A stretch of 64,000 bases of DNA from Pseudomonas lini (GTDB taxonomy: Bacteria > Pseudomonadota > Gammaproteobacteria > Pseudomonadales > Pseudomonadaceae): NCBI RefSeq assembly GCF_964063345.1, contig NZ_OZ061318.1, forward strand, positions 2,914,001 to 2,978,000. The letters run 5' to 3'. Of this stretch, positions 56,228-64,000 are shown piece after piece. The position numbers and the translations under genes were made by a program. Every line of letters starts with the position of its first letter. Positions within the stretch are counted from its first letter, which is position 1. The notes beneath the pieces are model-generated. The model made no database searches and had not been told where the DNA came from. It saw only the letters and a list, made by a program, of their open reading frames with translations.

Positions 56228-56255
56228 TTACATAGCCAGCATCCCTGTTTATAAT
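56228..56255 (+). promoter_or_regulatory. Sigma-70-like promoter for the second half of the lipoprotein cluster
   Basis: TTACAT and TATAAT are separated by 16 nt in the gap after copy A. This would start a transcript of copy B and the three genes after it, with a leader of about 130 nt. Confidence 0.5.
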
Positions 56256-56394
56256 GCCGCGCCGCAGTTATTACGATTCGGCATTTAAGCTCCTCTTTTT
56301 ATGAGGAATTGGCAGGAGGCCAACAGCCCTGCCGATAGGTCCCAACAGCCCGACCCGCACGCGGCTGCTTATATTCAGGGAAGACGTACCCCTT

Positions 56395-57789
56395 ATGGCA
56401 TTCCGCGCCCCCACCTTGATCGCGCTCAGCGCTGTCACGTTGCTTTCCGGCTGTTCGGCCTTTCGTAACTACGATTCGGAACTTGCGCAAACCAACCAGC
56501 AACTGGCTGCCGGCAACGTCGACGCCGCATTGACCCTGCTGGAAAAGAACAACTCCAGCAAAGACAAAGACCTGCTCTATTACTTCGAGAAAGGTGAACT
56601 GCTGCGCGCCAAGGGCGACTTGTCCGGCAGCCAGAACGCCTGGACCAGCGCCGATCAGGTGGTGGGCAAGTGGGAGGACTCGGTCAAGCTCGACACCGAC
56701 AAATACCTAGCTCAGTTCGGCAGCTTCCTGGTCAACGACAAGGTTCGTCGTTACGAAGGCTATGACTACGAAAAAGTCATGCTGACCACGCAGATGGCCC
56801 TCAACCTGCTGGCAGTGAACGACTTCGACGGCGCGCGCACCGCGATCAAGAAGACTCACGAACGTGAAGCAGTGATCGCCGACCTGCGCGACAAGGAATA
56901 CCTCAAGAGCGAAGAGCAAGCCGAAAAAGAAGGCGTCAAAACCCAGTACAAGGATCTTCAGGGTTACCCGGTGGCCAGCCTCGACGCGCCGGAAGTGGTC
57001 GGCTTGAAAAACAGCTACCAGAGTGCGTTCAGCCATTACCTGGCCGGCTTCGTCTATGAAGCCCTGGGCGAGAAAGATCTGGCGGCGCCAGGTTATCGCA
57101 AAGCCGCCGAACTGCGTCCTAACACGCCGCTGCTGGAACAGGCGCTGGTGAATCTCGACAAACCCGCCAAGGACGAGAACAGCGACATCCTGATCGTCGT
57201 GCAAAGCGGTCTGGCGCCGTCCCGCGACTCGATCCGCATTCCGCTGCCATTGCCGATCAGCAACAACGTGGTGATCACGCCGCTGTCGTTCCCGATCATC
57301 AAGCCGGATACCTCCACTGCCACCTTCGCCCAGATCGGCGTGGACGGTCAGCAGCTGAATCTGACGCAACTCAACAGCACCACCGCCATGTCCCGTCGCG
57401 CGCTGCGTGATGACATGCCGGGCATCATCCTGCGCACTACCGTGCGGGCAATCACCCGTGGCGTGGCGCAGAAGCAGATCAACGAAACCAACCCGCTGGC
57501 AGGCCTTGCAGTCGGCATCACTTCAGCCGTGCTCGAAGGTGCCGATACCCGTACGTGGCGTACGCTGCCGGACAACACTCAGGTAGTGCGTCTGCGCTTG
57601 AAGAAAGGCGAGCACAGCCTCACGCTGCCGAGTGCCGTGGGCGGCTCGGTGGTCAAGGTCACTGTTGATCAGCGCTTTCAGGTCATCACCCTGCGCGCCG
57701 TGGGCAATCAGGTATTCGCCAGCGGCGTGGCTGCGCACGTGATCCCGAGCGCCAACCCGACCGCCGTGGCCAGCCTCAAACAACCTTAA
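56395..57789 (+). CDS. COG3014-family lipoprotein, copy B
   Basis: The 464-residue protein has the lipobox LLSGC (cysteine 20). Colinear identity with copy A includes KDKDLLYYFEKGELL, YEGYDYEKVMLTTQMALN, YQSAFSHYLAGFVYEALGE, VQSGLAPSRDSIRIPLPLPI and DTRTWRTLPDNTQVVRLRLK. The copies are a tandem duplication that has since diverged, mainly in the charged linkers. It leads directly into the ycfL- and lpoB-like genes (15-nt gap). Confidence 0.85.
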   Translation: MAFRAPTLIALSAVTLLSGCSAFRNYDSELAQTNQQLAAGNVDAALTLLEKNNSSKDKDLLYYFEKGELLRAKGDLSGSQNAWTSADQVVGKWEDSVKLDTDKYLAQFGSFLVNDKVRRYEGYDYEKVMLTTQMALNLLAVNDFDGARTAIKKTHEREAVIADLRDKEYLKSEEQAEKEGVKTQYKDLQGYPVASLDAPEVVGLKNSYQSAFSHYLAGFVYEALGEKDLAAPGYRKAAELRPNTPLLEQALVNLDKPAKDENSDILIVVQSGLAPSRDSIRIPLPLPISNNVVITPLSFPIIKPDTSTATFAQIGVDGQQLNLTQLNSTTAMSRRALRDDMPGIILRTTVRAITRGVAQKQINETNPLAGLAVGITSAVLEGADTRTWRTLPDNTQVVRLRLKKGEHSLTLPSAVGGSVVKVTVDQRFQVITLRAVGNQVFASGVAAHVIPSANPTAVASLKQP

Positions 57790-57804
57790 GAACGGAGTCT
57801 TTGC

Positions 57805-58176
57805 ATGCGCTTCAAACTCATCGCTGTCGTCGCCCTGGCCTTGCTGGCCGGTTGCGCCACCCCGCCACCGCCGGAGCCTGGCAGCGCTGCCAGCAAGGTC
57901 GTGGCCATGGGCAAGCTCAAGAACATCGTGGTCGGCGCCATGCGCGTGGCCCGGGAAAACGGCTTCATGACGGTCAATGCCCAGTTGAGCAACACCAGCT
58001 ACAACAACAAGACCTTCTACTACCGTTTTGCCTGGCTCGGCCCTGAAGGCTTCCCGGTTGCCGAAGAAGAAACCTGGAAAAGCCAGCTGATGTACGGCGA
58101 GCAGACCAGTTTCATTCAGGCCATTGCGCCAACCGCCAAAGCCGTGGATTTCCGTCTCGAAATCAAAACGCCTTAA
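57805..58176 (+). CDS. YcfL-family (DUF1425) lipoprotein
   Basis: The 123-residue protein has the lipobox LLAGC (cysteine 17) followed by a proline-rich stretch (ATPPPPEPGS). The DUF1425 beta domain is VARENGFMTVNAQLSNTSYN, then YYRFAWLGPEGFPVAEEETW. In E. coli, ycfL is the neighbour of lpoB (ycfM), and the same pair stands here. The role is unknown, perhaps in envelope maintenance together with the LpoB-like protein. Confidence 0.87.
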   Translation: MRFKLIAVVALALLAGCATPPPPEPGSAASKVVAMGKLKNIVVGAMRVARENGFMTVNAQLSNTSYNNKTFYYRFAWLGPEGFPVAEEETWKSQLMYGEQTSFIQAIAPTAKAVDFRLEIKTP

Positions 58177-58215
58177 GCCCGACACCCTATTCGTTCAGTT
58201 CTAGAGAGCATTCCC

Positions 58216-58803
58216 ATGTTTGCACGCTTTTCGTTCATCGCCGTCATCGCCCTTCTGGCCAGCGGTTGCGCCAACACTTCGCCGACCCTGGGCAGCAAAA
58301 ACATCAGCTACGGCGACACCAAGGCCGTGGAAACCGTGACCAACGAGTTCGGCTCCACCGACCTGCAGATGATCGCCGAATCCATGACCCGCTCCCTGGC
58401 CCAGTCCGGCATCCTGCAAGGCCGGCCGGTGGTTCAGGTTTACGACGTGAAGAACAAGACCAGCGAGTACATCGATACCCGCGAAATCACCACCAGCATC
58501 AAGACCCAGTTGATGAAGACCGGCGTCGCCCGCTTCGCCAGCGACAACACCGCCATGCAAAGCCAGGTTGACCAGCTCAAGTTGCAAAACCAGAGCGGCC
58601 TGTACAAGAAAAGCACCGTTGCCAAGACTGGCAACATGATCGCTGCCCAGTATCGCATCGAAGGTTCGATCAGCTCGATCGTCAAGCGCAGCAGCGATTA
58701 CAAGGACGTCTTCTACAAATTCAGCCTGCAATTGATCGACGTTGAAAGCGGTCTGGCCGAATGGATGGACGAAAAAGAGATTCGCAAAACCACGGAGCGT
58801 TAA
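58216..58803 (+). CDS. LpoB-like outer-membrane lipoprotein
   Basis: The 195-residue protein has the lipobox LLASGC (cysteine 18). The LpoB-type domain includes GSTDLQMIAESMTRSLAQSG, then VQVYDVKNKTSEYIDTREIT and MIAAQYRIEGSISSIVKRSS. E. coli LpoB activates the peptidoglycan synthase PBP1b. P. aeruginosa is known to use LpoP for that, so PBP activation by this protein is uncertain. It sits 40 nt after the YcfL-like gene and 3 nt before the next gene. Confidence 0.85.
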   Translation: MFARFSFIAVIALLASGCANTSPTLGSKNISYGDTKAVETVTNEFGSTDLQMIAESMTRSLAQSGILQGRPVVQVYDVKNKTSEYIDTREITTSIKTQLMKTGVARFASDNTAMQSQVDQLKLQNQSGLYKKSTVAKTGNMIAAQYRIEGSISSIVKRSSDYKDVFYKFSLQLIDVESGLAEWMDEKEIRKTTER

Positions 58804-58806
58804 TCG

Positions 58807-59550
58807 ATGCGCGCATGGATTGGCATGATGGCCCTGGCTTGCGCGTTCAGCGTGCAAGCGGCCCCGAAAGTCGCAGTAGCGGACCTGGCGTATCAGGAAC
58901 GGGTGGAGCAATACGTCCACACTGTTTCGGCCCAGAGCAACCACAGCCAGAGCTATTACAGCGCCAGTGGTTCGTCCAGTTACGAAGAGTACGAAGCAAC
59001 CAGCAGCTACATCGAGCAAGGTGAACTGCGCAAATTCACCGGCGACATCAAGGGCGAGATTCTGCGCACCGGCATGTTTCAGCTGGTGCAAGGCACGCCT
59101 TACACAGCATCGTCCAAAGGTGACGTGTATGACGTGATCAAGCGGATCAAGGCTGGTAGCTTCAAAGGTGCCGACTACGTGCTGTTCGGCACCGTGTCGG
59201 ACATCGACTTCACCCGCGACATGAACGAGCTGGCCAACACCGACAGTTATTCGGCAGTGCTGGGGCTGACGCTGGTGGCGGACTTCAGCTTGATCAACAC
59301 CAAGACCTATGAGATCACCTCGGCTTTCACGGCGATGGGTGAAGGTCAGGACACCAAACTGGTGAATGGCCGGGATATCAAGATTTCGCTGAACCGCCCA
59401 CGGGTGGTACGTGATGTGTCCAAGGCACTGGGTGAGGATGTGGCTGCGCAACTGAGCCAACAGCTCGGTGGCGGTGGCTATGAGCAGCCGGGGCAGGCGC
59501 CGCAGCGCAATAACTTGCCGCGGGATACGGCGCCGGTGATTCTGCACTGA
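58807..59550 (+). CDS. Exported LpoB/CsgG-like protein
   Basis: The 247-residue protein has a plain Sec signal (MRAWIGMMALACAFSVQA) with no lipobox. The mature part PKVAVADLAYQERVEQYVHT is followed by a Ser/Tyr-rich segment, then GDIKGEILRTGMFQLVQGTP and GADYVLFGTVSDIDFTRDMN, as in the LpoB/CsgG-type fold. It may pair with the lipoprotein just upstream (3-nt gap). The C-terminal 30 residues are Gly/Gln/Pro-rich. Confidence 0.82.
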   Translation: MRAWIGMMALACAFSVQAAPKVAVADLAYQERVEQYVHTVSAQSNHSQSYYSASGSSSYEEYEATSSYIEQGELRKFTGDIKGEILRTGMFQLVQGTPYTASSKGDVYDVIKRIKAGSFKGADYVLFGTVSDIDFTRDMNELANTDSYSAVLGLTLVADFSLINTKTYEITSAFTAMGEGQDTKLVNGRDIKISLNRPRVVRDVSKALGEDVAAQLSQQLGGGGYEQPGQAPQRNNLPRDTAPVILH

Positions 59551-59564
59551 TATTTCAGTAGGTA

Positions 59565-59699
59565 CCTGTGGCGAGGGAGCTTGCTCCCGTTGGGCCGCGT
59601 AGCGGCCCCAAAACCATTCCTCCGGTAGTGTCAGGCAAACCGTGTCAGTCGGCTTTACGACTGCTACGCAGCCGAGCGGGAGCAAGCTCCCTCGCCACA
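59565..59699. repeat. REP pair (REPIN-like), GGCGAGGGAGCTTGCTCCC type
   Basis: The inverted copies CTGTGGCGAGGGAGCTTGCT and AGCAAGCTCCCTCGCCACAA lie between the lipoprotein cluster and the LysE gene. Confidence 0.85.
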
Positions 59700-59718
59700 A
59701 AAGCTCGCTCTCCACAAT

Positions 59719-59751
59719 GAAAAAGGCGACCTGTAAGAGGTCGCCTTTTTT
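59719..59751. terminator. Bidirectional terminator
   Basis: The stem AAAAAGGCGACCT/AGGTCGCCTTTTT with loop GTAAG lies just after the LysE-family stop (minus strand) and after the lipoprotein cluster (plus strand). Confidence 0.9.
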
Positions 59752-59763
59752 GTGCCTGAAGGT

Positions 59764-60396
59764 TTACACCGCGGCTTTGCGCAGGGTCGCCATGAACGCC
59801 GCCGCGCCGATGAACAGCCCGGCAAAGGTGCGGTTCATGCGTTTTTGCTGTTTGGGTGTGCGCAACAAACGCAGTACTTTGGCCGCCAGCCCGGTGTAGC
59901 CGGCCATGACGATCAGGTCGACACAAATCATGGTCACGCCGAGGATCAGGTACTGGGCCACCAGTGGTGCGTGGGGGTCGATGAATTGCGGCAGCACCGC
60001 GAGCATGAACACCAAGGCCTTGGGGTTGCTGACGTTCACCAGAAAACCGCGAAACACCAGCGCCATCGGCTTGCCGATCTGCCGGATGGCAGCGTCGTCG
60101 TTCATCTCATTGGGCAGCGCGCGCCATTGCTTGACCGCGAGGTAGACCAGGTAAGCCACGCCAAACCATTTGATCGCATAGAAAGCCGTGGCCGAAGTCG
60201 CAAGGATCGCTCCCACACCGGCAGCGACAATCGCAATCTGCGCCGCCAGGCCCAGTTGCAAGCCCAGTGCGTTCCAGTAACCGCGCCAGAAACCGTAGCG
60301 CAAACCGCTGGACATCGACGCAATGGCGCCGGCACCGGGAGAAAGACTGATCACCCAGCAGGCGGCAAAAAACGCCAGCCATGTTTGAAGCACCAT
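59764..60396 (-). CDS. LysE/RhtB-family amino-acid exporter
   Basis: The 210-residue protein has about six membrane helices. LysE family marks are the N-terminal WLAFFAACWVISLSPGAGAI (SPGA motif), FRGFLVNVSNPKALVFMLAV and a basic C-terminus. Such exporters remove amino acids or homoserine lactones. The substrate is not predictable. It is a single gene. Confidence 0.9.
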   Translation of the reverse strand: MVLQTWLAFFAACWVISLSPGAGAIASMSSGLRYGFWRGYWNALGLQLGLAAQIAIVAAGVGAILATSATAFYAIKWFGVAYLVYLAVKQWRALPNEMNDDAAIRQIGKPMALVFRGFLVNVSNPKALVFMLAVLPQFIDPHAPLVAQYLILGVTMICVDLIVMAGYTGLAAKVLRLLRTPKQQKRMNRTFAGLFIGAAAFMATLRKAAV

Positions 60397-60532
60397 CGCA
60401 CACCTCGACTCAGACTCGTGACAGACGTCTAAGCTAATGCGCCTTTGGGCCGATGACTACCGATTTTTTGCAGGACATGGCGACTGCCGACCAGTGTTTA
60501 TGGCTTGAAGGAGCTATCGTCTGGCGAACCGC

Positions 60533-60625
60533 CATCGCGAGCATGCTCGCTCCCACAGGGTTTCGGTCTGATCACAAACCTGCAATTCAACCCGAAAACT
60601 GTGGGAGCGGGCTTGCCCGCGATGG
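60533..60625. repeat. REP pair (REPIN-like), mixed arms
   Basis: The left arm CATCGCGAGCATGCTCGCTC is of the CGAGC subtype, while the right arm CTGTGGGAGCGGGCTTGCCC is of the GGGCTTGCCC subtype. It lies between the LysE and MscS genes. Confidence 0.8.
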
Positions 60626-60646
60626 CGGTGTCAGGCAACAGAAGGC

Positions 60647-61228
60647 TTACTTTTCGAACCCGTGCGAAGAGAACACATCCGTGCCACGCCAGCGTCGAAC
60701 CGAGCGCTGGAAGAACAGGCTATTGGGCACTTGCACCATGGCGCTGCCGGTACCGAGTTCTTCGGCTTCGATCAGCGTGGTGTAGAGCAGATTGATCGCC
60801 ACCACCCGGCCTTTGACGCCGGGTTTGTCGGTGGTATCCACCAACTCGACCACATCGCCGATACGGAACGGGCCGACGGTAAAGATCAGGATCGCGCACA
60901 GCAGGTTGGACAGCACGCTCCACATGGCGAAAAACGCCACGGCAGCCACCGCAACGAAACCGGACAACGCCGTCCAGAGTACCGTGGCCGACACGCCAAG
61001 ACGTTCCAGCACAAAGATCAGCGCGCTGCCCATGATGAGCCAGCGCAAACCGCCGCGCAGCGGCATGAAGAACTGCGGCGGAAACGGATAGCGCTCACCC
61101 AACCGAGTCAGGCATTTAGCGACGACGCGCTGGGCGATATAACCGGCCAGCAGGATCAGCAGGATTTGCACGACCAGCCAGAGCGGCTCGACCCACATCG
61201 CCGGCAACGGCAGCTTGAAGGCTTCCAT
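60647..61228 (-). CDS. Short MscS-type mechanosensitive channel
   Basis: The 193-residue protein has three membrane helices (about 15-35, 60-80 and 85-110) and the beta domain (FRIGDVVELVDTTDKPGVKG, then LGTGSAMVQVPNSLFFQRSV). Unlike full MscS (about 286 residues), the C-terminal alpha/beta cage domain is absent. Its start shares one base with the upstream ABC-F stop (TGATG). The family gates under membrane tension, but a channel without the cage may behave differently. Confidence 0.87.
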   Translation of the reverse strand: MEAFKLPLPAMWVEPLWLVVQILLILLAGYIAQRVVAKCLTRLGERYPFPPQFFMPLRGGLRWLIMGSALIFVLERLGVSATVLWTALSGFVAVAAVAFFAMWSVLSNLLCAILIFTVGPFRIGDVVELVDTTDKPGVKGRVVAINLLYTTLIEAEELGTGSAMVQVPNSLFFQRSVRRWRGTDVFSSHGFEK

Positions 61229-63138
61229 CAGGACAGCGCCTCCAACTCCGCCTGCATGCTTTCCAGCAGTTCCAGCGCTTCCATCCAGGCTTCTTCCAGT
61301 TCGGCTTCACGCACCTTCAGCCTGGCTTGTTCAGCCAGCAGATCACGCAAATCGTTCTTGCGCATCGGCTCGTAAATGTCGCTGTCGCCGAGGCTGGTAT
61401 CGATCTTGGCCAGCTTCTCGTGCAGCTTGCCCAGCTCGGCTTCAAGCTTGTCGGCCTCACGCTTGTGCGGTGCCAGTTGCTGACGCAACGCAGCAGCAGC
61501 CTGACGCTGAGCCTTCTTGTCGGTCTTGTCCGGATTGACCGGGGTATTGCTGACCGGGGCATTGCGTTGACGGTATTCGACCAGCCAACGAGCGTAGTCT
61601 TCCAGGTCGCCGTCAAACTCCTCGACCTTGCCGTCGGCCACCAGATAGAAATTGTCAGTGGTGCTTTTGAGCAAATGGCGATCGTGGGAGACCACCAACA
61701 CCGCACCACTGAATTCCTGCAGGGCCATGGTCAGCGCCAGACGCATTTCCAGGTCCAGGTGGTTGGTCGGTTCGTCGAGCAGCAACAAGTTCGGTCGATC
61801 CCAGGCGATCAATGCCAAGGCCAGACGCGCCTTCTCACCACCGGAGAAATTCAGTACCGGCTCATCGATACGCGCGCCGCGGAAGTCGAAACCGCCGAGG
61901 AAGTCGCGCAGGGTCTGCTCACGCTCGGTCGGCGCCAGGCGCTGCAAGTGCAGCAACGGGCTGGCCTTGGAGTCGAGGGAATCGAGCTGATGCTGGGCGA
62001 AGTAGCCAACGACGGTGTTTTCACCGCGCGTCAGGCGACCGGCTAACGGCTCAAGTTCACCGGCGAGATTTTTGATCAGGGTCGATTTACCCGCACCGTT
62101 CGGGCCGAGCAAACCGATCCGCGCGCCTGGGGTCAGTTGCAGCTTGACCTTCTCCAGAATGGCTTTGTCGCCGTAACCCAGTCGAGCATCCGACAGATCG
62201 ATCAACGGGCTGGAAATTTTCGTCGATTCGCGGAAGACGAAATCAAACGGAGAATCGACGTGGGCGGCGGACAACTCTTCCATCCGCTCCAGCGCCTTGA
62301 TCCGGCTCTGGGCCTGACGGGCCTTGGTGGCTTGGGCCTTGAAGCGGGCGATGTAGCTTTCCATGTGCGCACGTTGCGCCTGTTGCTTCTCGTAGGCCTG
62401 TTGTTGCTGGGCCAGACGTTCGGCACGGGCGCGTTCGAAGGCGCTGTAACCACCGCGATACAGGGTGATCTTGCGCTGATCGACGTGGGCTACGTGATCG
62501 ACCACGGCATCGAGGAAGTCCCGGTCGTGGGAAATCAGCATCAAGGTGCCGGGATAGCTTTTAAGCCAATCTTCGAGCCAGATGATGGCGTCGAGGTCCA
62601 AGTGGTTGGTCGGCTCGTCGAGCAGCAACAGGTCCGAAGGACACATCAAAGCCTGCGCCAGGTTCAGACGCATCCGCCAGCCACCGGAGAAATCTCCTAC
62701 CTGTCGATCCATTTGCTCGTTGGTGAAACCAAGGCCGGCCAGCAGCTTTCGAGCCCGAGCGTCGGCGGTGTAACCGTCGGCGCTGTCGAGTTCCGAGTGC
62801 AGGCGGGCCTGAGCGGCACCGTCATGGGCCGCTTCGGCTGCGGCGAGGTCGCGTTGCACCTCGCGCAGGCGCAGGTCACCATCGAGCACGTAGTCGACCG
62901 CGATGCGTTCGAGCGTCTCGATTTCCTGACGCATGTGGGCGATGCGCCAGTCGGCCGGCAGGAAGCAATCACCCGAGTCCGGGTGCAGTTCGCCCCGGAT
63001 CAAGGCGAACAGGCTCGATTTGCCGGCGCCGTTGGCACCGATGAGGCCGGCTTTGTGGCCGGCGTGCAGGGTCAGCTCGGCGTCTTCTAGCAGACGTTGC
63101 GGGCCACGCTGTAAAGTCAGGTTCTGAAGTCGAATCAT
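61228..63138 (-). CDS. ABC-F family ATPase (YheS-like)
   Basis: The 636-residue protein from the ATG at 63138 is MIRLQNLTLQRGPQRLLEDA onward. Two ATPase cores without membrane domains have Walker A GANGAGKSS near 38 and GPNGAGKST near 345, signatures DFSGGWRMRL and NFSGGEKARL, and Walker B LLLLDEPTNHLDLD twice. An inter-domain linker (about 240-290) and a C-terminal coiled coil (about 540-636) are typical. ABC-F proteins act on ribosomes. YheS homologues help with stalled nascent chains. It is coupled to the MscS gene downstream. Confidence 0.93.
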   Translation of the reverse strand: MIRLQNLTLQRGPQRLLEDAELTLHAGHKAGLIGANGAGKSSLFALIRGELHPDSGDCFLPADWRIAHMRQEIETLERIAVDYVLDGDLRLREVQRDLAAAEAAHDGAAQARLHSELDSADGYTADARARKLLAGLGFTNEQMDRQVGDFSGGWRMRLNLAQALMCPSDLLLLDEPTNHLDLDAIIWLEDWLKSYPGTLMLISHDRDFLDAVVDHVAHVDQRKITLYRGGYSAFERARAERLAQQQQAYEKQQAQRAHMESYIARFKAQATKARQAQSRIKALERMEELSAAHVDSPFDFVFRESTKISSPLIDLSDARLGYGDKAILEKVKLQLTPGARIGLLGPNGAGKSTLIKNLAGELEPLAGRLTRGENTVVGYFAQHQLDSLDSKASPLLHLQRLAPTEREQTLRDFLGGFDFRGARIDEPVLNFSGGEKARLALALIAWDRPNLLLLDEPTNHLDLEMRLALTMALQEFSGAVLVVSHDRHLLKSTTDNFYLVADGKVEEFDGDLEDYARWLVEYRQRNAPVSNTPVNPDKTDKKAQRQAAAALRQQLAPHKREADKLEAELGKLHEKLAKIDTSLGDSDIYEPMRKNDLRDLLAEQARLKVREAELEEAWMEALELLESMQAELEALS

Positions 63139-63188
63139 AATGGCGGCGGAGTCTACCAGCTTCGCTCGCAACTGGCGCGAGTAGCACT

Positions 63189-63653
63189 ATGTCCTCTGAC
63201 CTGTGGAGTTTTTCCGTTATCACTTACTCCCGTCGCGGAGTAGAACGTGCGTGCCTGCAATTGCAGTCGGCAGGCGTGAATGTGTGCCTGCTGCTGTGCG
63301 GGTTGTGGCTTGAAGAACGTGGAGTTACCTACGACAAACAACGCTTGCAGCTGCTTCGCGATGTAGCCGGGCCTTGGGACGCGGATGTCGTGCAACCGTT
63401 GCGCGCATTGCGCCTGCAATGGAAAGCCGCCGCTAGCGAAGATGCCGGGCTGAATGATTTGCGCGAACAAGTAAAGTCACTGGAGATGGAAGCCGAACGA
63501 CATCTGCTGTCACGGCTGGAACGAGTGGCACAGAGTTGGCCGCAGTATGAGGAGACCGAACGAACGGCCTGGCTCGAAGGTGTGGCAGCGGATGCCGCCA
63601 ACCTGGACCGCGACGCGCTGCATCAGTTGCGCGTCGCGGTAACCGGCACTTAG
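63189..63653 (+). CDS. TIGR02444 family protein
   Basis: The 154-residue protein is mainly helical and begins MSSDLWSFSVITYSRRGVER, then LLLCGLWLEERGVTYDKQRL. It is the TIGR02444 family found next to algP and the ABC-F gene in pseudomonads. There is no signal or membrane segment, and the function is unknown. Its stop overlaps the antiparallel algP stop by 4 nt. Confidence 0.87.
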   Translation: MSSDLWSFSVITYSRRGVERACLQLQSAGVNVCLLLCGLWLEERGVTYDKQRLQLLRDVAGPWDADVVQPLRALRLQWKAAASEDAGLNDLREQVKSLEMEAERHLLSRLERVAQSWPQYEETERTAWLEGVAADAANLDRDALHQLRVAVTGT

Positions 63654-64000
63654 GAAGCGCTGGTTGGGGTGGTGCTGGTGCTCGACGACGCGGCTGGCGT
63701 TGGCGCAGAGGTGGTTGTCGAGGTGGTTGCTGCAGGCGCGGACGAAGCCGAGGAGGCCGGGGCCGGAGTTGCTGGCTTGATCGCTGGCGCAACAGGCGGC
63801 TTGGCAGCGGCGACTGGCTTTTTCACGGCCGGTTTTGCGGCTGGCTTGGCTGCTGGTTTTGCAGCCGGTTTTGCAGCCGGTTTTGCGGCGGCTGGTTTGG
63901 CTGCAGTGGCTGGCTTGGCAGCAGCCGCAGGTTTCGCAGCAGCAGTTTTGGCAGCTGGTTTCGCGGCGGGTTTGGCCGCAGCTTTTGCAGCCGGTTTAGC
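63650..64000 (-). CDS. algP: AlgP histone H1-like protein, C-terminal part (5' end beyond window)
   Basis: Only the last 116 residues are in the window. They are low-complexity Ala/Lys/Pro, with about twenty AKPAA or AAKPA units, then an Ala/Ser/Thr/Pro-rich tail ending TSAS. This is the histone H1-like tail of AlgP (AlgR3), a DNA-binding regulator linked to alginate in P. aeruginosa. The repeat is prone to slippage, so its length may vary between strains. The N-terminal helical domain lies outside the window. Confidence 0.9.
   Translation of the reverse strand, partial: AKPAAKAAAKPAAKPAAKTAAAKPAAAAKPATAAKPAAAKPAAKPAAKPAAKPAAKPAVKKPVAAAKPPVAPAIKPATPAPASSASSAPAATTSTTTSAPTPAASSSTSTTPTSAS

Overview
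The window reads as a core chromosomal segment of a fluorescent-group Pseudomonas. Gene content and order (argA, argE, gcvP/gcvH/gcvT, hitB/hitA, visC/ubiH/pepP/ygfB, zapA, 6S RNA, fau, glpT, ubiD, rho, trxA, ppx/ppk, hemB, algP) match from memory the PA52xx part of the P. aeruginosa chromosome. The GC-rich codon use and the many REP-type palindromes fit the fluorescent group. No phage, insertion sequence with a transposase, tRNA, rRNA operon or CRISPR array was seen.

Layout. (1) 1-7150 is a sulfur-scavenging island: ssuE, ssuA, ssuC and ssuB (sulfonate uptake and flavin reduction, with no ssuD between ssuA and ssuC), lsfA (1-Cys peroxiredoxin), an OprD-family porin, and a divergent lone tauA. 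Four of its promoters carry a near-identical 17-bp element. (2) 7300-16440 holds argA, argE, a CYTH/CHAD phosphatase, an Lrp-type regulator divergent from an ACT-like small protein, a lone GspE-type ATPase, a QmcA/NfeD membrane pair and a DUF2388 protein. (3) 16570-21240 is the glycine cleavage system, with a terminator and a REP pair between gcvH and gcvP. (4) 21550-24350 encodes a ferric-iron ABC permease and binding protein. (5) 24596-30700 holds the ubiquinone hydroxylases with pepP and ygfB and, divergently, a TIGR02449 protein, zapA, 6S RNA and 5-formyl-THF cyclo-ligase. (6) 30700-44020 contains small membrane and envelope proteins, quinone reductase, glpT with two GlpR-like operators, chaC, an Fe-S flavoreductase coupled to ubiD, rho, trxA, and a GntR-type regulator divergent from a polar amino-acid ABC transporter. 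(7) 44269-54640 contains ppx/ppk (convergent), hemB, a DedA protein, a sterol desaturase-like protein, elbB, a YaiI protein and a cytochrome c-FTR1 iron permease. (8) 54790-59550 is a five-gene envelope cluster: two tandem COG3014 lipoproteins, a YcfL-like lipoprotein, an LpoB-like lipoprotein and an exported LpoB/CsgG-like protein. (9) 59760-64000 holds a LysE exporter, a short MscS channel coupled to an ABC-F ATPase, a TIGR02444 protein and the histone-like tail of AlgP.

Working together. The first block should capture organosulfur when sulfate is low: porin for outer-membrane entry, SsuA and TauA in the periplasm, SsuBC in the inner membrane, SsuE supplying reduced flavin, and LsfA limiting peroxide damage. 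The monooxygenase that would use SsuE flavin is not in the window. Much of the rest is housekeeping. The least understood parts are the shared sulfur-island element, the COG3014/YcfL/LpoB-like cluster, several long inverted repeats and a few very small ORFs.
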